Source: Morella rubra (lineage: Eukaryota; Streptophyta; Magnoliopsida; Fagales; Myricaceae). Taken from it: a stretch of DNA of 64,000 nt. Location of the stretch: positions 186,001 through 250,000 of the forward strand of contig RXIC02000048.1 in NCBI GenBank assembly GCA_003952965.2. The letters are read 5' to 3'. The position numbers and the translations under genes are program-made. Under the pieces are notes generated by a model that saw nothing but the letters and a program-made list of their open reading frames with translations, was not told the DNA's origin and ran no database searches. Positions within the stretch are counted from its first letter, which is position 1, and each line of letters starts with the position of its first letter. Positions 12,675 to 25,400 of the stretch are shown here, one piece after another.

Positions 12675-15600
12675 TCACGAGTTTAATTTTAATTTTGTCC
12701 TCCACATTTCTCCAAGGACCTTCTTTGGTGCCGGATCATCCGGTCCTTTGTCTCGCTGTCCAGATGTGAAATACAGCCATCCATTCCAAAATCCAGCTAG
12801 TGCAGTTTTCACGCGGTATGGAAGTTTTCCAATTACTGACCACTTCTGTAAAAGTCAATAAAATTTCAAATTTAAGAGCTACATTAGATGATGTAGCAAG
12901 AGAGGAAACTGCATTGTAAATCCACGGACTCCTATCATTTCCCAAACGGAAAAATAATTTGCAGTTAATATCCAATGTCATGGCTTGGCAGCAGCTGAAT
13001 TAAAATGAGCCGTTGTTTGATTTTGGTAGAGGAACTAGCGACCCATTTGGAAAAATCCCCCAGTTGAACTCGGGGCACCAGCACAGTGCAAAGATAACTC
13101 AACTAGCCAGCAAGCTTAGTATTACTTGACAGAAAGGAAAGAATATAATATTAGTGTGCACACAGATGGGGGGGATTGAGGAGGAAGGCCTAGTGATTAA
13201 CAATTATATACAGAAAATAGTTGTATTTTCACAGTATGGGGTCAGTAGAGGTCTACAGAATGAATTCTTGTATCCAGCAACAAAGCTTAAATGTCATGGA
13301 AAAACTGAGGGCAAGCAACTTAAACAACCTCTCTCTTTGCCATGATTGCAACAAAGAACTAAAAGCGATTGAACCAGAACAGAAAGTGTTGACAAAATAG
13401 AACAAAAACCCAGTGACAAGTAATACTAAGATTAAAAAGTACCAAATATATGTCCATACACCTGTGAAACTCAAATTTACAATTGCGAAGCAAATTTCAG
13501 CTGTACCATGAAAATATAGGGTGACGAAGTCTTGCAAAGGGTGCTACTTAGGACATTCAGAATAAAGATATGATGTTATCACTTAAGAAGAGGACTCTAT
13601 CCCCGAGGTCTCATAATAATATGAATGCTGGAGTCCAAATTAGAAACATATAATATGCATTGTCTTACACCTATCTGAGAATTAAAAGGACCTCCTCTTT
13701 CCCAGGAAAGAACTGTCACCCAAGGCAAAACCAGACAAGGGAAGCCTCTCCAACCGTAAGATATATTATCACATGTAATCTTTAAACTCATAATACAGGT
13801 TGAAGTCAATTACTTTAAGGTCTTGACCTACTCATCCCGTTACGGGTTAACCCACTTAGCATGCAAAGAACATTTTCCTAAAGCTTCTGACGTCCTGCAG
13901 AAACAGTGAAATCTAAAGGCAGCTCCATCTTTCAGCAGCCATTTTGGTATATAAGCTACAAATCAGAAGCTGTCTAGATCTATAGTTTCCATAAGCCCTA
14001 AATATTATGGGAATAATGATGGAATTGCAATCACAAACGCATGTATCTGTTTGGGCATTTGAGATGCAACAAATTAAAAATAAACCTCAGCAAAAGGAAA
14101 TTCTAGTTAGCAAATGAAGACCAACTTGACCTGTTATGCCATTCCAAATTGGAACCACAAATCAAAGGCTAGGATATTCAAAGGCCACAAAAGGTATGAG
14201 GCAGCATGTTCTTGGCTCAGTACGTGTAAGCAAGCATGTACAAGTTCTTGAAAACAAAATGACCTTGTGTACGCATGTTAAGTAAGGGACTGAAAAAAGT
14301 TAATACCAATGTGTCCAAGTTAAACTGGAATACTTCTCCGTTCAGAACCATTCTCTTGGTTACAGGGTGCTTCTCGGTCGTGCCCCCAACAATAACAATT
14401 GAATTGTTAACAACCACCCAAGCAAATTCAATATGGGAATTTGGCTTCGGCAATGATGGTAACTCTTTCCATTCCCTCTGATCATCAAGCATGTAAACAT
14501 CACTAAATACCACCTGAAACAATAGAGATTATGAAGAGATAAAAAGGTTGAATTTAAACAGCATATCTAAACAGAAAGTGGTAGGGAAGATGAAAATAGT
14601 GTCAACCTGGACATTACTTGATACACTTTATCAGCAATACCAATTGCAGCTAGTTATAAAACTTACAAATATTCTCATAATCCTAAAAGCAGTAGGAGAT
14701 CATGAAGTCACAAGGGGAAAATAACATAAACAAAAATCCGAAGCAAACCACAATTTATACAATTGCATATGTTGAAAATTCCTTTTATTTTTTCAGCTAA
14801 GTGAATGTTTTTGAAGTCAAGCTAGACATACAGGCATACTACAACGATCACTATCAATTCTCTATGCATCCAATGCAAGAGCCGATGCATGGCTCAACAA
14901 AGCATGTCCACTTTGAGACAAATGACCACCCTCTCATAATATCAAGAAAGTTCTTACCATACGCTTTTCTTCTCCACCATCATAGAGGATCTGATTCATC
15001 AAGAAATTTATAATCCTACTCTTAATTCAACAGAAACTCCTGAGGTACATGTTTCCAATCAAAACACATCATTTATAGTAGAAAAGGGGCTGATGACAAC
15101 TTCAAAAAGAATCATTTCGCATCCCTGCACCTCTAAATTTGGCACATGGACAATTTGCAACATTTAGATGCACCCAAATCCATGTACAAGGTCTGAAAAT
15201 ATCAAATTTCTGTTCTAATGAGCCTCAGTAATGGGTATCAGTCCCTATTTTTAAGATCTGAAGCTTCCTCTTGGAGTAGAATGTTTTTTTTTTTTTCCTT
15301 TTGGGTAAGTATTGGAGTAGAATGTACTAGGATATTTAAAGTGAAACTTTTTTCCTATTTCTGGCGTAAATATTAAATCTTTCCCCAAAATAAAAATAAA
15401 AAGAAAAAATAGATTTGGGGATGATAAGAGCTTTAAAGTCTAAAACAGAACACTTCATTGGCATTCAACAAAATAGCCATAAAGACATGTAATCATTACA
15501 GAAAATTATATGCCCCCAAAAACAGTTAACTGAAACAGGAAGAAAGAAAGGAAAGGAACTCACTCCTCAACTAATTGGATCGTGGGAAAGATGTAGTGGA

Positions 15601-16286
15601 AGTAAAACAAGCCAACATGATGTCCTTATTGTGAATCTACCACTTATCCCAAAGCTTAAGCTGCTAGGAAGTAGTAGATTTTATTATTGCATTATATTCT
15701 ATAACACTCCTATCATCTTCTTTCTATTTATTTGAAAACTAAAATAGTGAAGGACACAACATAGGAAAAAAAAATGTCTTTGAGACTTTACAAAGTGAGA
15801 GAGATAGAGACATATAGATGGAGACCACACATGAATGTTCCCAAAAATATCTTTACCTCCAGTCGCAAATGTCAATTGTTTAGATGAGAGAACAAACTTT
15901 CCATTACTTTTTTTTTCTCCCTCCCGTGGCTACCACACAATTATCCAAAGCTTAAATTCACTACAACTATCACGATATATATATATATATATATATTTTC
16001 ACTCTCAAGAAACATAACTTGCATACGAAACACCCTAGCTGAAAGCTTCTGAACACTTGGATAGCCATAAAGAAAACTATGAGAACTCTCTTTATTAAAA
16101 CCACCATTCATACGTGCTGCCACAACCTGCTAAAAGCAGTCCACTAAAGCGATTAACAAATGTCATACTGCTTGTCTTACCTCGTTCCTACGAGAACACT
16201 TGAAAATGGGCGATCCAGGTTTAGCCATATAATCACCCTCTTGTCCACCAATAACATAAAGCTGATCTTCAACCACAATAGAAGCC
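12675..16286 (-). pseudogene. Orphan 3' half of the kelch gene (exons 5-7), duplicated copy
   Basis: Exon 5 (16181-16286), exon 6 (14307-14513) and exon 7 with the stop (12675-12845) are repeated here without exons 1-4, anchor, start codon or promoter. Splice sites and the reading are intact and match the functional copy, so it is a recent partial duplicate. It lies downstream of the full gene's stop in transcription direction, so only read-through transcription could include it. It would encode 161 complete C-terminal codons (LYVIGGQEGDYMAKPG, NNSIVIVGGTTEKHPVTK, GEMWRTKLKLNS) but no start. If the duplication is an assembly error this feature does not exist. Confidence 0.85.
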
Positions 16287-16694
16287 CTACATAATATGAC
16301 AATAAAAGAGTGGAAAATGGGTAAGATTTGTATAATGATGTTCAATTCATTTAGACCATCAGAAAATTCACTAATTTAAACTATGCAATGTGATTATATT
16401 TCCAATTACCACTGTTTTCTATAATTTCCTTCTTTAGCAATGCATTTTTGTTTCTATTATTTTTAGCTGTGGCTAAAGTTATTGCCGCTCATGTCATATA
16501 AAAATTTATCTCTTAAGAAAGAAAATCCCCCAATTGATTGAAAAAGTCATGAAGAATAAAATTTCACAATTATACAACCTTTACTGCTTATTGCAGGAAT
16601 AAACAAGTCTTTTAATTATTATGAGTAGAAAAATCAGCAATTAGCAGTAGAAGAGAACAAACTCCATCGTATGAGTTTCATTGTAAACTTGCAA

Positions 16695-16712
16695 AGCTTA
16701 AGCTGCTAGGAA
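16695..16712. other. Junction filler between the two duplication copies
   Basis: Eighteen bases separate the copies. With flanking bases, 16693-16713 matches 15651-15671 exactly over 21 bp (AAAGCTTAAGCTGCTAGGAA plus G), and also 21383-21403. This is what a templated insertion or a mis-joined overlap would leave. Confidence 0.8.
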
Positions 16713-19700
16713 GACCTAGCTTAAAAATTTAAATTGATCCAATGTGTACTCCTCAATCTCTTGAACAATAACTTAGTTGCATGTGAACTCCAATTCTTAC
16801 TAAATCATGTCTAATCAAGTTTCGAATTAGTATCTCAAGTACTAAATAATCTCTCTTAGCTAAAACCCCTAATGCACTACTAATCACAAAAAGAGAGCAT
16901 AAATAGTATGCTGTGATGTTTAAAGCTCAGGTATGACAAAGCCATTTACTAATATTACATTCCGAAGATCTGAGCATCATACCGTTCGAAACTCATGCGG
17001 AAGCACCCTCGATGTTGGAATTTGAATCTCCTACAGAAGATGTTCAATGTTGAAACAGTAAAGCCATCACTCAAATTCTTTTGTATGATTGTGAGGATGA
17101 TGATAGAATAAAATGGATGGGATCATATTCGGGACAATATAAGGTGAAATCAGGTTATAGGAAGTTAATGGAGGCTCACAACATTCCATCGACTATTTGT
17201 GCACGACCTTGGCCTGATATTTGGAAATTTCAGGTTAATGATAAACTTTGATTGCTTCTATAGAGATTGTCTCGTAACCTCCTACCTACACTAGAATTTT
17301 TCAATTAGAAAGTGAGCATCTGCATTGCTTAATTTGTGGTATGAATGAAGTTATGATACTTGACCACTTATTATTAAGATTTCATTATACGTGTGGGTGT
17401 GGAGTTTATCACTATGGCAGTTGAATATTTCTTGTTTTGCAGACAAGCAAGGAGCAGAATGGTTGGATGTTATTCATAAGCCTAGAGACATCTTGGGTAC
17501 TCCAGAGAAAGTGCCAATTTTTTCAAATTTATGCCTTTGTTATGAACATCTGAGTCTTTGTGGCAAGCAAATTGTTAGGCAAATGCATAGGATCGAACTT
17601 CTTGCAACATGGCAGTTGTGAAGGAAAGGAAAAGGTGTAGAGAAATGGGTACACCCACCATCTGGTCGTTCGAAGCTACATGTAGATGTCACTAATTCCA
17701 GAGACTATTCGTCTATCGCACTGGTAGTCAAGAATTCTAAGATATAGTTCATACTACTACTAAAACAATAGACGTAGTTAATCCACTTTTGGTAGACTCT
17801 AGTGTAGTTAGTTTGCATTGGAAGTAATTTCATTGTTGCTTATCTTTCCATTAGACTTTAATCTATTATTTTCTTGGTGGAGTCTATGTCCCCATAAATG
17901 TTATTTGAAAGTGAATCTTACTTAGAAAAACAAAACAAAAAATTTAACCTATTTTTTATAACAATAATGAGCCAAGTGAAATAGTAGAAGTCAACTACAA
18001 AAGAAGATATAATGCTAATAAGGAAATGGTGTTTCTTCGAAGCTATCATATTTATAGGTGCAGAAAGTTTGATCATTCCTGGGTTGTCAGCTAGCAAAAT
18101 CTGTTCACAGTGGTCACCAATTCTACATGTCAAAGTAACAAATAAAACTTCAGAAGCAAAATTGATCTCCAAGACTGCCGATGAGGGAGCTCAATCTACT
18201 CTCCTCATTCTCTTAATTACTACGTTGAAAAAACAAATTGGGCTACTTTACATTTCACTATACCTGGGGAAAGAATTCTGATGCCTAGGTCAGAAAAATT
18301 ACATTAAGTGAGAGAGAGAGAGAAAGAACACATTTAATAAGGTTACAAGATAGCAAATGGTTGGCATGGGACAATATCACAGCAAAGAATCAAATAGGAA
18401 ATTCTATCACGAGTTTAATTTTAATTTTGTCCTCCACATTTCTCCAAGGACCTTCTTTGGTGCCGGATCATCCGGTCCTTTGTCTCGCTGTCCAGATGTG
18501 AAATACAGCCATCCATTCCAAAATCCAGCTAGTGCAGTTTTCACGCGGTATGGAAGTTTTCCAATTACTGACCACTTCTGTAAAAGTCAATAAAATTTCA
18601 AATTTAAGAGCTACATTAGATGATGTAGCAAGAGAGGAAACTGCATTGTAAATCCACGGACTCCTATCATTTCCCAAACGGAAAAATAATTTGCAGTTAA
18701 TATCCAATGTCATGGCTTGGCAGCAGCTGAATTAAAATGAGCCGTTGTTTGATTTTGGTAGAGGAACTAGCGACCCATTTGGAAAAATCCCCCAGTTGAA
18801 CTCGGGGCACCAGCACAGTGCAAAGATAACTCAACTAGCCAGCAAGCTTAGTATTACTTGACAGAAAGGAAAGAATATAATATTAGTGTGCACACAGATG
18901 GGGGGGATTGAGGAGGAAGGCCTAGTGATTAACAATTATATACAGAAAATAGTTGTATTTTCACAGTATGGGGTCAGTAGAGGTCTACAGAATGAATTCT
19001 TGTATCCAGCAACAAAGCTTAAATGTCATGGAAAAACTGAGGGCAAGCAACTTAAACAACCTCTCTCTTTGCCATGATTGCAACAAAGAACTAAAAGCGA
19101 TTGAACCAGAACAGAAAGTGTTGACAAAATAGAACAAAAACCCAGTGACAAGTAATACTAAGATTAAAAAGTACCAAATATATGTCCATACACCTGTGAA
19201 ACTCAAATTTACAATTGCGAAGCAAATTTCAGCTGTACCATGAAAATATAGGGTGACGAAGTCTTGCAAAGGGTGCTACTTAGGACATTCAGAATAAAGA
19301 TATGATGTTATCACTTAAGAAGAGGACTCTATCCCCGAGGTCTCATAATAATATGAATGCTGGAGTCCAAATTAGAAACATATAATATGCATTGTCTTAC
19401 ACCTATCTGAGAATTAAAAGGACCTCCTCTTTCCCAGGAAAGAACTGTCACCCAAGGCAAAACCAGACAAGGGAAGCCTCTCCAACCGTAAGATATATTA
19501 TCACATGTAATCTTTAAACTCATAATACAGGTTGAAGTCAATTACTTTAAGGTCTTGACCTACTCATCCCGTTACGGGTTAACCCACTTAGCATGCAAAG
19601 AACATTTTCCTAAAGCTTCTGACGTCCTGCAGAAACAGTGAAATCTAAAGGCAGCTCCATCTTTCAGCAGCCATTTTGGTATATAAGCTACAAATCAGAA

Positions 19701-22429
19701 GCTGTCTAGATCTATAGTTTCCATAAGCCCTAAATATTATGGGAATAATGATGGAATTGCAATCACAAACGCATGTATCTGTTTGGGCATTTGAGATGCA
19801 ACAAATTAAAAATAAACCTCAGCAAAAGGAAATTCTAGTTAGCAAATGAAGACCAACTTGACCTGTTATGCCATTCCAAATTGGAACCACAAATCAAAGG
19901 CTAGGATATTCAAAGGCCACAAAAGGTATGAGGCAGCATGTTCTTGGCTCAGTACGTGTAAGCAAGCATGTACAAGTTCTTGAAAACAAAATGACCTTGT
20001 GTACGCATGTTAAGTAAGGGACTGAAAAAAGTTAATACCAATGTGTCCAAGTTAAACTGGAATACTTCTCCGTTCAGAACCATTCTCTTGGTTACAGGGT
20101 GCTTCTCGGTCGTGCCCCCAACAATAACAATTGAATTGTTAACAACCACCCAAGCAAATTCAATATGGGAATTTGGCTTCGGCAATGATGGTAACTCTTT
20201 CCATTCCCTCTGATCATCAAGCATGTAAACATCACTAAATACCACCTGAAACAATAGAGATTATGAAGAGATAAAAAGGTTGAATTTAAACAGCATATCT
20301 AAACAGAAAGTGGTAGGGAAGATGAAAATAGTGTCAACCTGGACATTACTTGATACACTTTATCAGCAATACCAATTGCAGCTAGTTATAAAACTTACAA
20401 ATATTCTCATAATCCTAAAAGCAGTAGGAGATCATGAAGTCACAAGGGGAAAATAACATAAACAAAAATCCGAAGCAAACCACAATTTATACAATTGCAT
20501 ATGTTGAAAATTCCTTTTATTTTTTCAGCTAAGTGAATGTTTTTGAAGTCAAGCTAGACATACAGGCATACTACAACGATCACTATCAATTCTCTATGCA
20601 TCCAATGCAAGAGCCGATGCATGGCTCAACAAAGCATGTCCACTTTGAGACAAATGACCACCCTCTCATAATATCAAGAAAGTTCTTACCATACGCTTTT
20701 CTTCTCCACCATCATAGAGGATCTGATTCATCAAGAAATTTATAATCCTACTCTTAATTCAACAGAAACTCCTGAGGTACATGTTTCCAATCAAAACACA
20801 TCATTTATAGTAGAAAAGGGGCTGATGACAACTTCAAAAAGAATCATTTCGCATCCCTGCACCTCTAAATTTGGCACATGGACAATTTGCAACATTTAGA
20901 TGCACCCAAATCCATGTACAAGGTCTGAAAATATCAAATTTCTGTTCTAATGAGCCTCAGTAATGGGTATCAGTCCCTATTTTTAAGATCTGAAGCTTCC
21001 TCTTGGAGTAGAATGTTTTTTTTTTTTTCCTTTTGGGTAAGTATTGGAGTAGAATGTACTAGGATATTTAAAGTGAAACTTTTTTCCTATTTCTGGCGTA
21101 AATATTAAATCTTTCCCCAAAATAAAAATAAAAAGAAAAAATAGATTTGGGGATGATAAGAGCTTTAAAGTCTAAAACAGAACACTTCATTGGCATTCAA
21201 CAAAATAGCCATAAAGACATGTAATCATTACAGAAAATTATATGCCCCCAAAAACAGTTAACTGAAACAGGAAGAAAGAAAGGAAAGGAACTCACTCCTC
21301 AACTAATTGGATCGTGGGAAAGATGTAGTGGAAGTAAAACAAGCCAACATGATGTCCTTATTGTGAATCTACCACTTATCCCAAAGCTTAAGCTGCTAGG
21401 AAGTAGTAGATTTTATTATTGCATTATATTCTATAACACTCCTATCATCTTCTTTCTATTTATTTGAAAACTAAAATAGTGAAGGACACAACATAGGAAA
21501 AAAAAATGTCTTTGAGACTTTACAAAGTGAGAGAGATAGAGACATATAGATGGAGACCACACATGAATGTTCCCAAAAATATCTTTACCTCCAGTCGCAA
21601 ATGTCAATTGTTTAGATGAGAGAACAAACCTTTCCATTACTTTTTTTTTCTCCCTCCCGTGGCTACCACACAATTATCCAAAGCTTAAATTCACTACAAC
21701 TATCACGATATATATATATATATATATATTTTCACTCTCAAGAAACATAACTTGCATACGAAACACCCTAGCTGAAAGCTTCTGAACACTTGGATAGCCA
21801 TAAAGAAAACTATGAGAACTCTCTTTATTAAAACCCACCATTCATACGTGCTGCCACAACCTGCTAAAAGCAGTCCACTAAAGCGATTAAACAAATGTCA
21901 TACTGCTTGTCTTACCTCGTTCCTACGAGAACACTTGAAAATGGGCGATCCAGGTTTAGCCATATAATCACCCTCTTGTCCACCAATAACATAAAGCTGA
22001 TCTTCAACCACAATAGAAGCCCTACATAATATGACAATAAAAGAGTGGAAAATGGGTAAGATTTGTATAATGATGTTCAATTCATTTAGACCATCAGAAA
22101 ATTCACTAATTTAAACTATGCAATGTGATTATATTTCCAATTACCACTGTTTTCTATAATTTCCTTCTTTAGCAATGCATTTTTGTTTCTATTATTTTTA
22201 GCTGTGGCTAAAGTTATTGCCGCTCATGTCATATAAAAATTTATCTCTTAAGAAAGAAAATCCCCCAATTGATTGAAAAAGTCATGAAGAATAAAATTTC
22301 ACAATTATACAACCTTTACTGCTTATTGCAGGAATAAACAAGTCTTTTAATTATTATGAGTAGAAAAATCAGCAATTAGCAGTAGAAGAGAACAAACTCC
22401 ATCGTATGAGTTTCATTGTAAACTTGCAA
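16713..22429. repeat. Tandem segmental duplication, copy 2
   Basis: Second direct copy. 16713-16938 is the solo-LTR tail, 16939-17943 the LINE 3' part, then the kelch 3' flank and exons 7, 6 and 5. The first 350 bases or so (16713-17060) differ from copy 1 by many small indels, mostly contracted short homopolymers. From about 17070 the match appears perfect. The right border at 22429 lies in kelch intron 4, where unique sequence resumes. Confidence 0.95.
16939..17943 (+). mobile_element. Second copy of the LINE 3' part
   Basis: This is the duplicate of 11202-12211 and carries the same IKWMGSYSGQYKVKSGYRK block and A-rich tail. It arose by the segmental duplication, not by a new retrotransposition: it starts inside the ORF next to the same LTR tail and shares all flanks. 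Confidence 0.9.
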
Positions 22430-25400
22430 GTAAAGTATGCCTTCAAATTCAAAGTGTGAAGAAAACTCTGAATATGGAATCCAGAAACCTAGTCCATAGT
22501 GGAAAACCAAACTCTATACCTCAGGAGAATTTTTATTATGCATATCGTGTTCATAAACCCATCCATAATTCTCATGAGCTCTAAAGAAACTATGCAAATA
22601 TTAGGTAATCATAGCAAAACTAAAAATGCAAGACAGACACCCGCAAACACATCCACACGTGCATGTGTGTTACCATTTTCCAGATTAAATTCCACTTGCT
22701 ACAAACCCTTTTTCCCCTTTCAAAAAGAGATAGAAGGAAGTGGACAAAGGTACCTACTCTTTAATTTGGCCTGGACATAATAGCACCCACCCACTGGGGC
22801 ACCTGTGATGGATGGGCCTAGACAAGGTTGCAACACGAAGGGGAATGAGGGAATAATCAGGTGCTCCCTCCTATCCCTTTTTGACAATAAATATATTAAA
22901 AAAAATAGCCACAAATCCTCTCTCGTATCTCTATCTGCTAACTCAAAGCCAAGAGGTCATAATAGAGGAAAAAATAACCAAGTGAACCAAGTTCGCTTCA
23001 GCCAAAGGAAGACAATAGTTTGACCTTATCTTAAATAGTGATGTAACATCAATACAGGTATAGAAGTGCTCTAAAATATGGAAAACCAGAAGTTGTACTG
23101 ACATAAATCAAACCCACTACCACAAAGTTCTGCAATCTCGTACCTGCCACCTTACCACACTAGGCAAATGGACCAAGAAGTGACAAGTATCTTGTCAAGA
23201 GATACACAAAATTTCACAACCTATCATAGAATGCTTTGTAAAATTTTAAATACACCCAACCATTAGCTGCCTTGTGTGGAAAGCTAAAGCTAGCAGTTAA
23301 ATCCAACAATACACATGACTGAATTGTTAATAGGGATAAATCCAAATTCCGTCCTTGTCCTTTCCATCAAATTAATCCCTAAGGTTTAAAATCATTCACC
23401 ATTGAAGGGTCGCAAAGGAACTAAAGTCTTGATGGATTTTGAACCCTAGGGACTAATTTGATGAGTTTTAAAGTTCTGGGACTCATTTTATTTTTGCGCA
23501 AACCATAGGGACGAACTTCCACCTTGGTCCTTTTAGTGGAAAGGATTGAACATCTGTTCTCAAACTCTTTTATCATGAATGCAAGACCATTCCTCCAAGG
23601 GTATATATTAATTTGTCAAAGAATATTGAAGATGAATGGGTGTGTCAACTAACTTATTTCTCTAGAAACTGTTATGGGAGATGACAATGACATCCATCAT
23701 CATAATCACCAGACAGGGCCTTGAAATTGTTAAGGTAGAGATGTAAACTTATAGCTCTATCAAGAAGTTTACTAGGACATACTTATAATTGTTGCTTCCT
23801 TTCACAAACAATGATCATTCTTCTACCAATTGGACAGATTGAAACTGAGCATAAAAATATCACTTTCTCAAGCAAACAACATTATAAAATGCGGAGAGCT
23901 CCATACGGCAGCCACAACAAATTATCATAATTGTTCATGACATTAGACAATCCACAGACCTATGAGGTCCTCCACGGGGGATGGGTATTTCGGTCCTCCA
24001 GTCTTTTTCTAATGCTTTTCCATCCTTTACAGCAAGACTCCAATGCTCTAATCCAGGCGTGTGCCGGTTCTCCTTGCTGCCACCCATCACATGGAGTCTA
24101 CCTTTCCAAAGTTGAGTCGCTGGGGCATACCTGAATAAATATCATGCAGAACCTTCACTCAATATGACACAAACAGAAGAATAATATATGGCATGGATTA
24201 AATGACCATATATAGTCAGCAACCAATAAAATTCCTACATCGTTGCCATTGAAAGCTAATTCCCATCCCCAAAAACAAAATGGTCTAGTAGCCACCAGCA
24301 GACCATGCACAAAAACTGAGACGTTAACCAAGCAAGCTATTGCATATTGCTGACTTTAATTCACATTCTTGGTTAACTCCTTTTAATGCTACGTTATCAT
24401 TAACAACAATATTTAAACAAAAATACTGAATAAACAGATTAGTGCGCCAGAGTTCAGTGTCAATGCATCCAAATAATCTGACCATCAGCAAAGATGTATC
24501 AAAAACAATAACTCAAAATCAAGCAGCCATTACAACTGGTGCACTGGACAATGTATCTTGCAAATGTCTGGATCAATACAAATTTATTGGGAGATGAACA
24601 TCAAGTAAACTGGCAATCTAGTAAGCTGTCCAAAAAAATCTGAGCTGAACCTCGATACAGAAAATTAGCATTGGCAAATATAACTCAAATATCCCGTGCT
24701 AGAGGAAACAAAGCTACAAAATTAATGCCCTGCATTCAGCAATCCTAATATTCTTACCTCTTAATTGATATGCATTTGTATATAGGTCAAAGCAGGAACT
24801 ACTGAAAAAAATTATATATGGGCAGAAAAGAGGAGAACCTTTGAATTTTATTTACAGCACATCAGCCACATACACGAATTTGATAAAACTAGAGAACTAT
24901 TTTTACAAACTCACTGATACTGGAACCTCAAATTAGGTTTTAGCCCATGACTGAGTTTAATTTGTCATATTCGGTCAACTCTCCATTGAATTAAAATCCC
25001 ATCTGTTTCAGGGAATGAAGAACATATTTCAAGCAAGGATCGCCAGCACATCTAAGTCCATCATGCCTTTTGAACATATCAAAATATTTAACCACGGAAG
25101 CTAGGAGTAATAATCTTTTCTAGTAACATAAGAAATGGTATGTTTTCTAGTACATGAATCATGTGTATGGAGAATTCAGGTTCTAATATATCCTTCATCT
25201 TTCTGCTTGCATATAGCATCTACTTGTAGCAACACAATACAAGATACAAACCCATGATATCGCATCTCACAGTAGTCACCAGTAACCATAGGTGGGTATT
25301 CAACTTATAGAACATATATGCATATATGGGAGAGACCAGAACTCAATTACCAATATACTATGGGAACCAGAATTGAAGTTTAAACAAATAGGCTCTAAAT

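Larger units (their letters stand above)
10963..16694. repeat. Tandem segmental duplication, copy 1
   Basis: This block and 16713-22429 are direct copies with a spacing of 5732 bp over most of their length. Contents in order: the last 240 bp of the solo LTR, the LINE 3' part, the kelch gene 3' flank, kelch exons 7, 6 and 5 (minus strand), and part of intron 4. Long stretches (about 11340-15890 versus 17070-21620) look identical by eye, including every small open frame. Three one-base homopolymer shortfalls occur in this copy between about 15890 and 16160, shifting the spacing to 5735. Confidence 0.95.
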
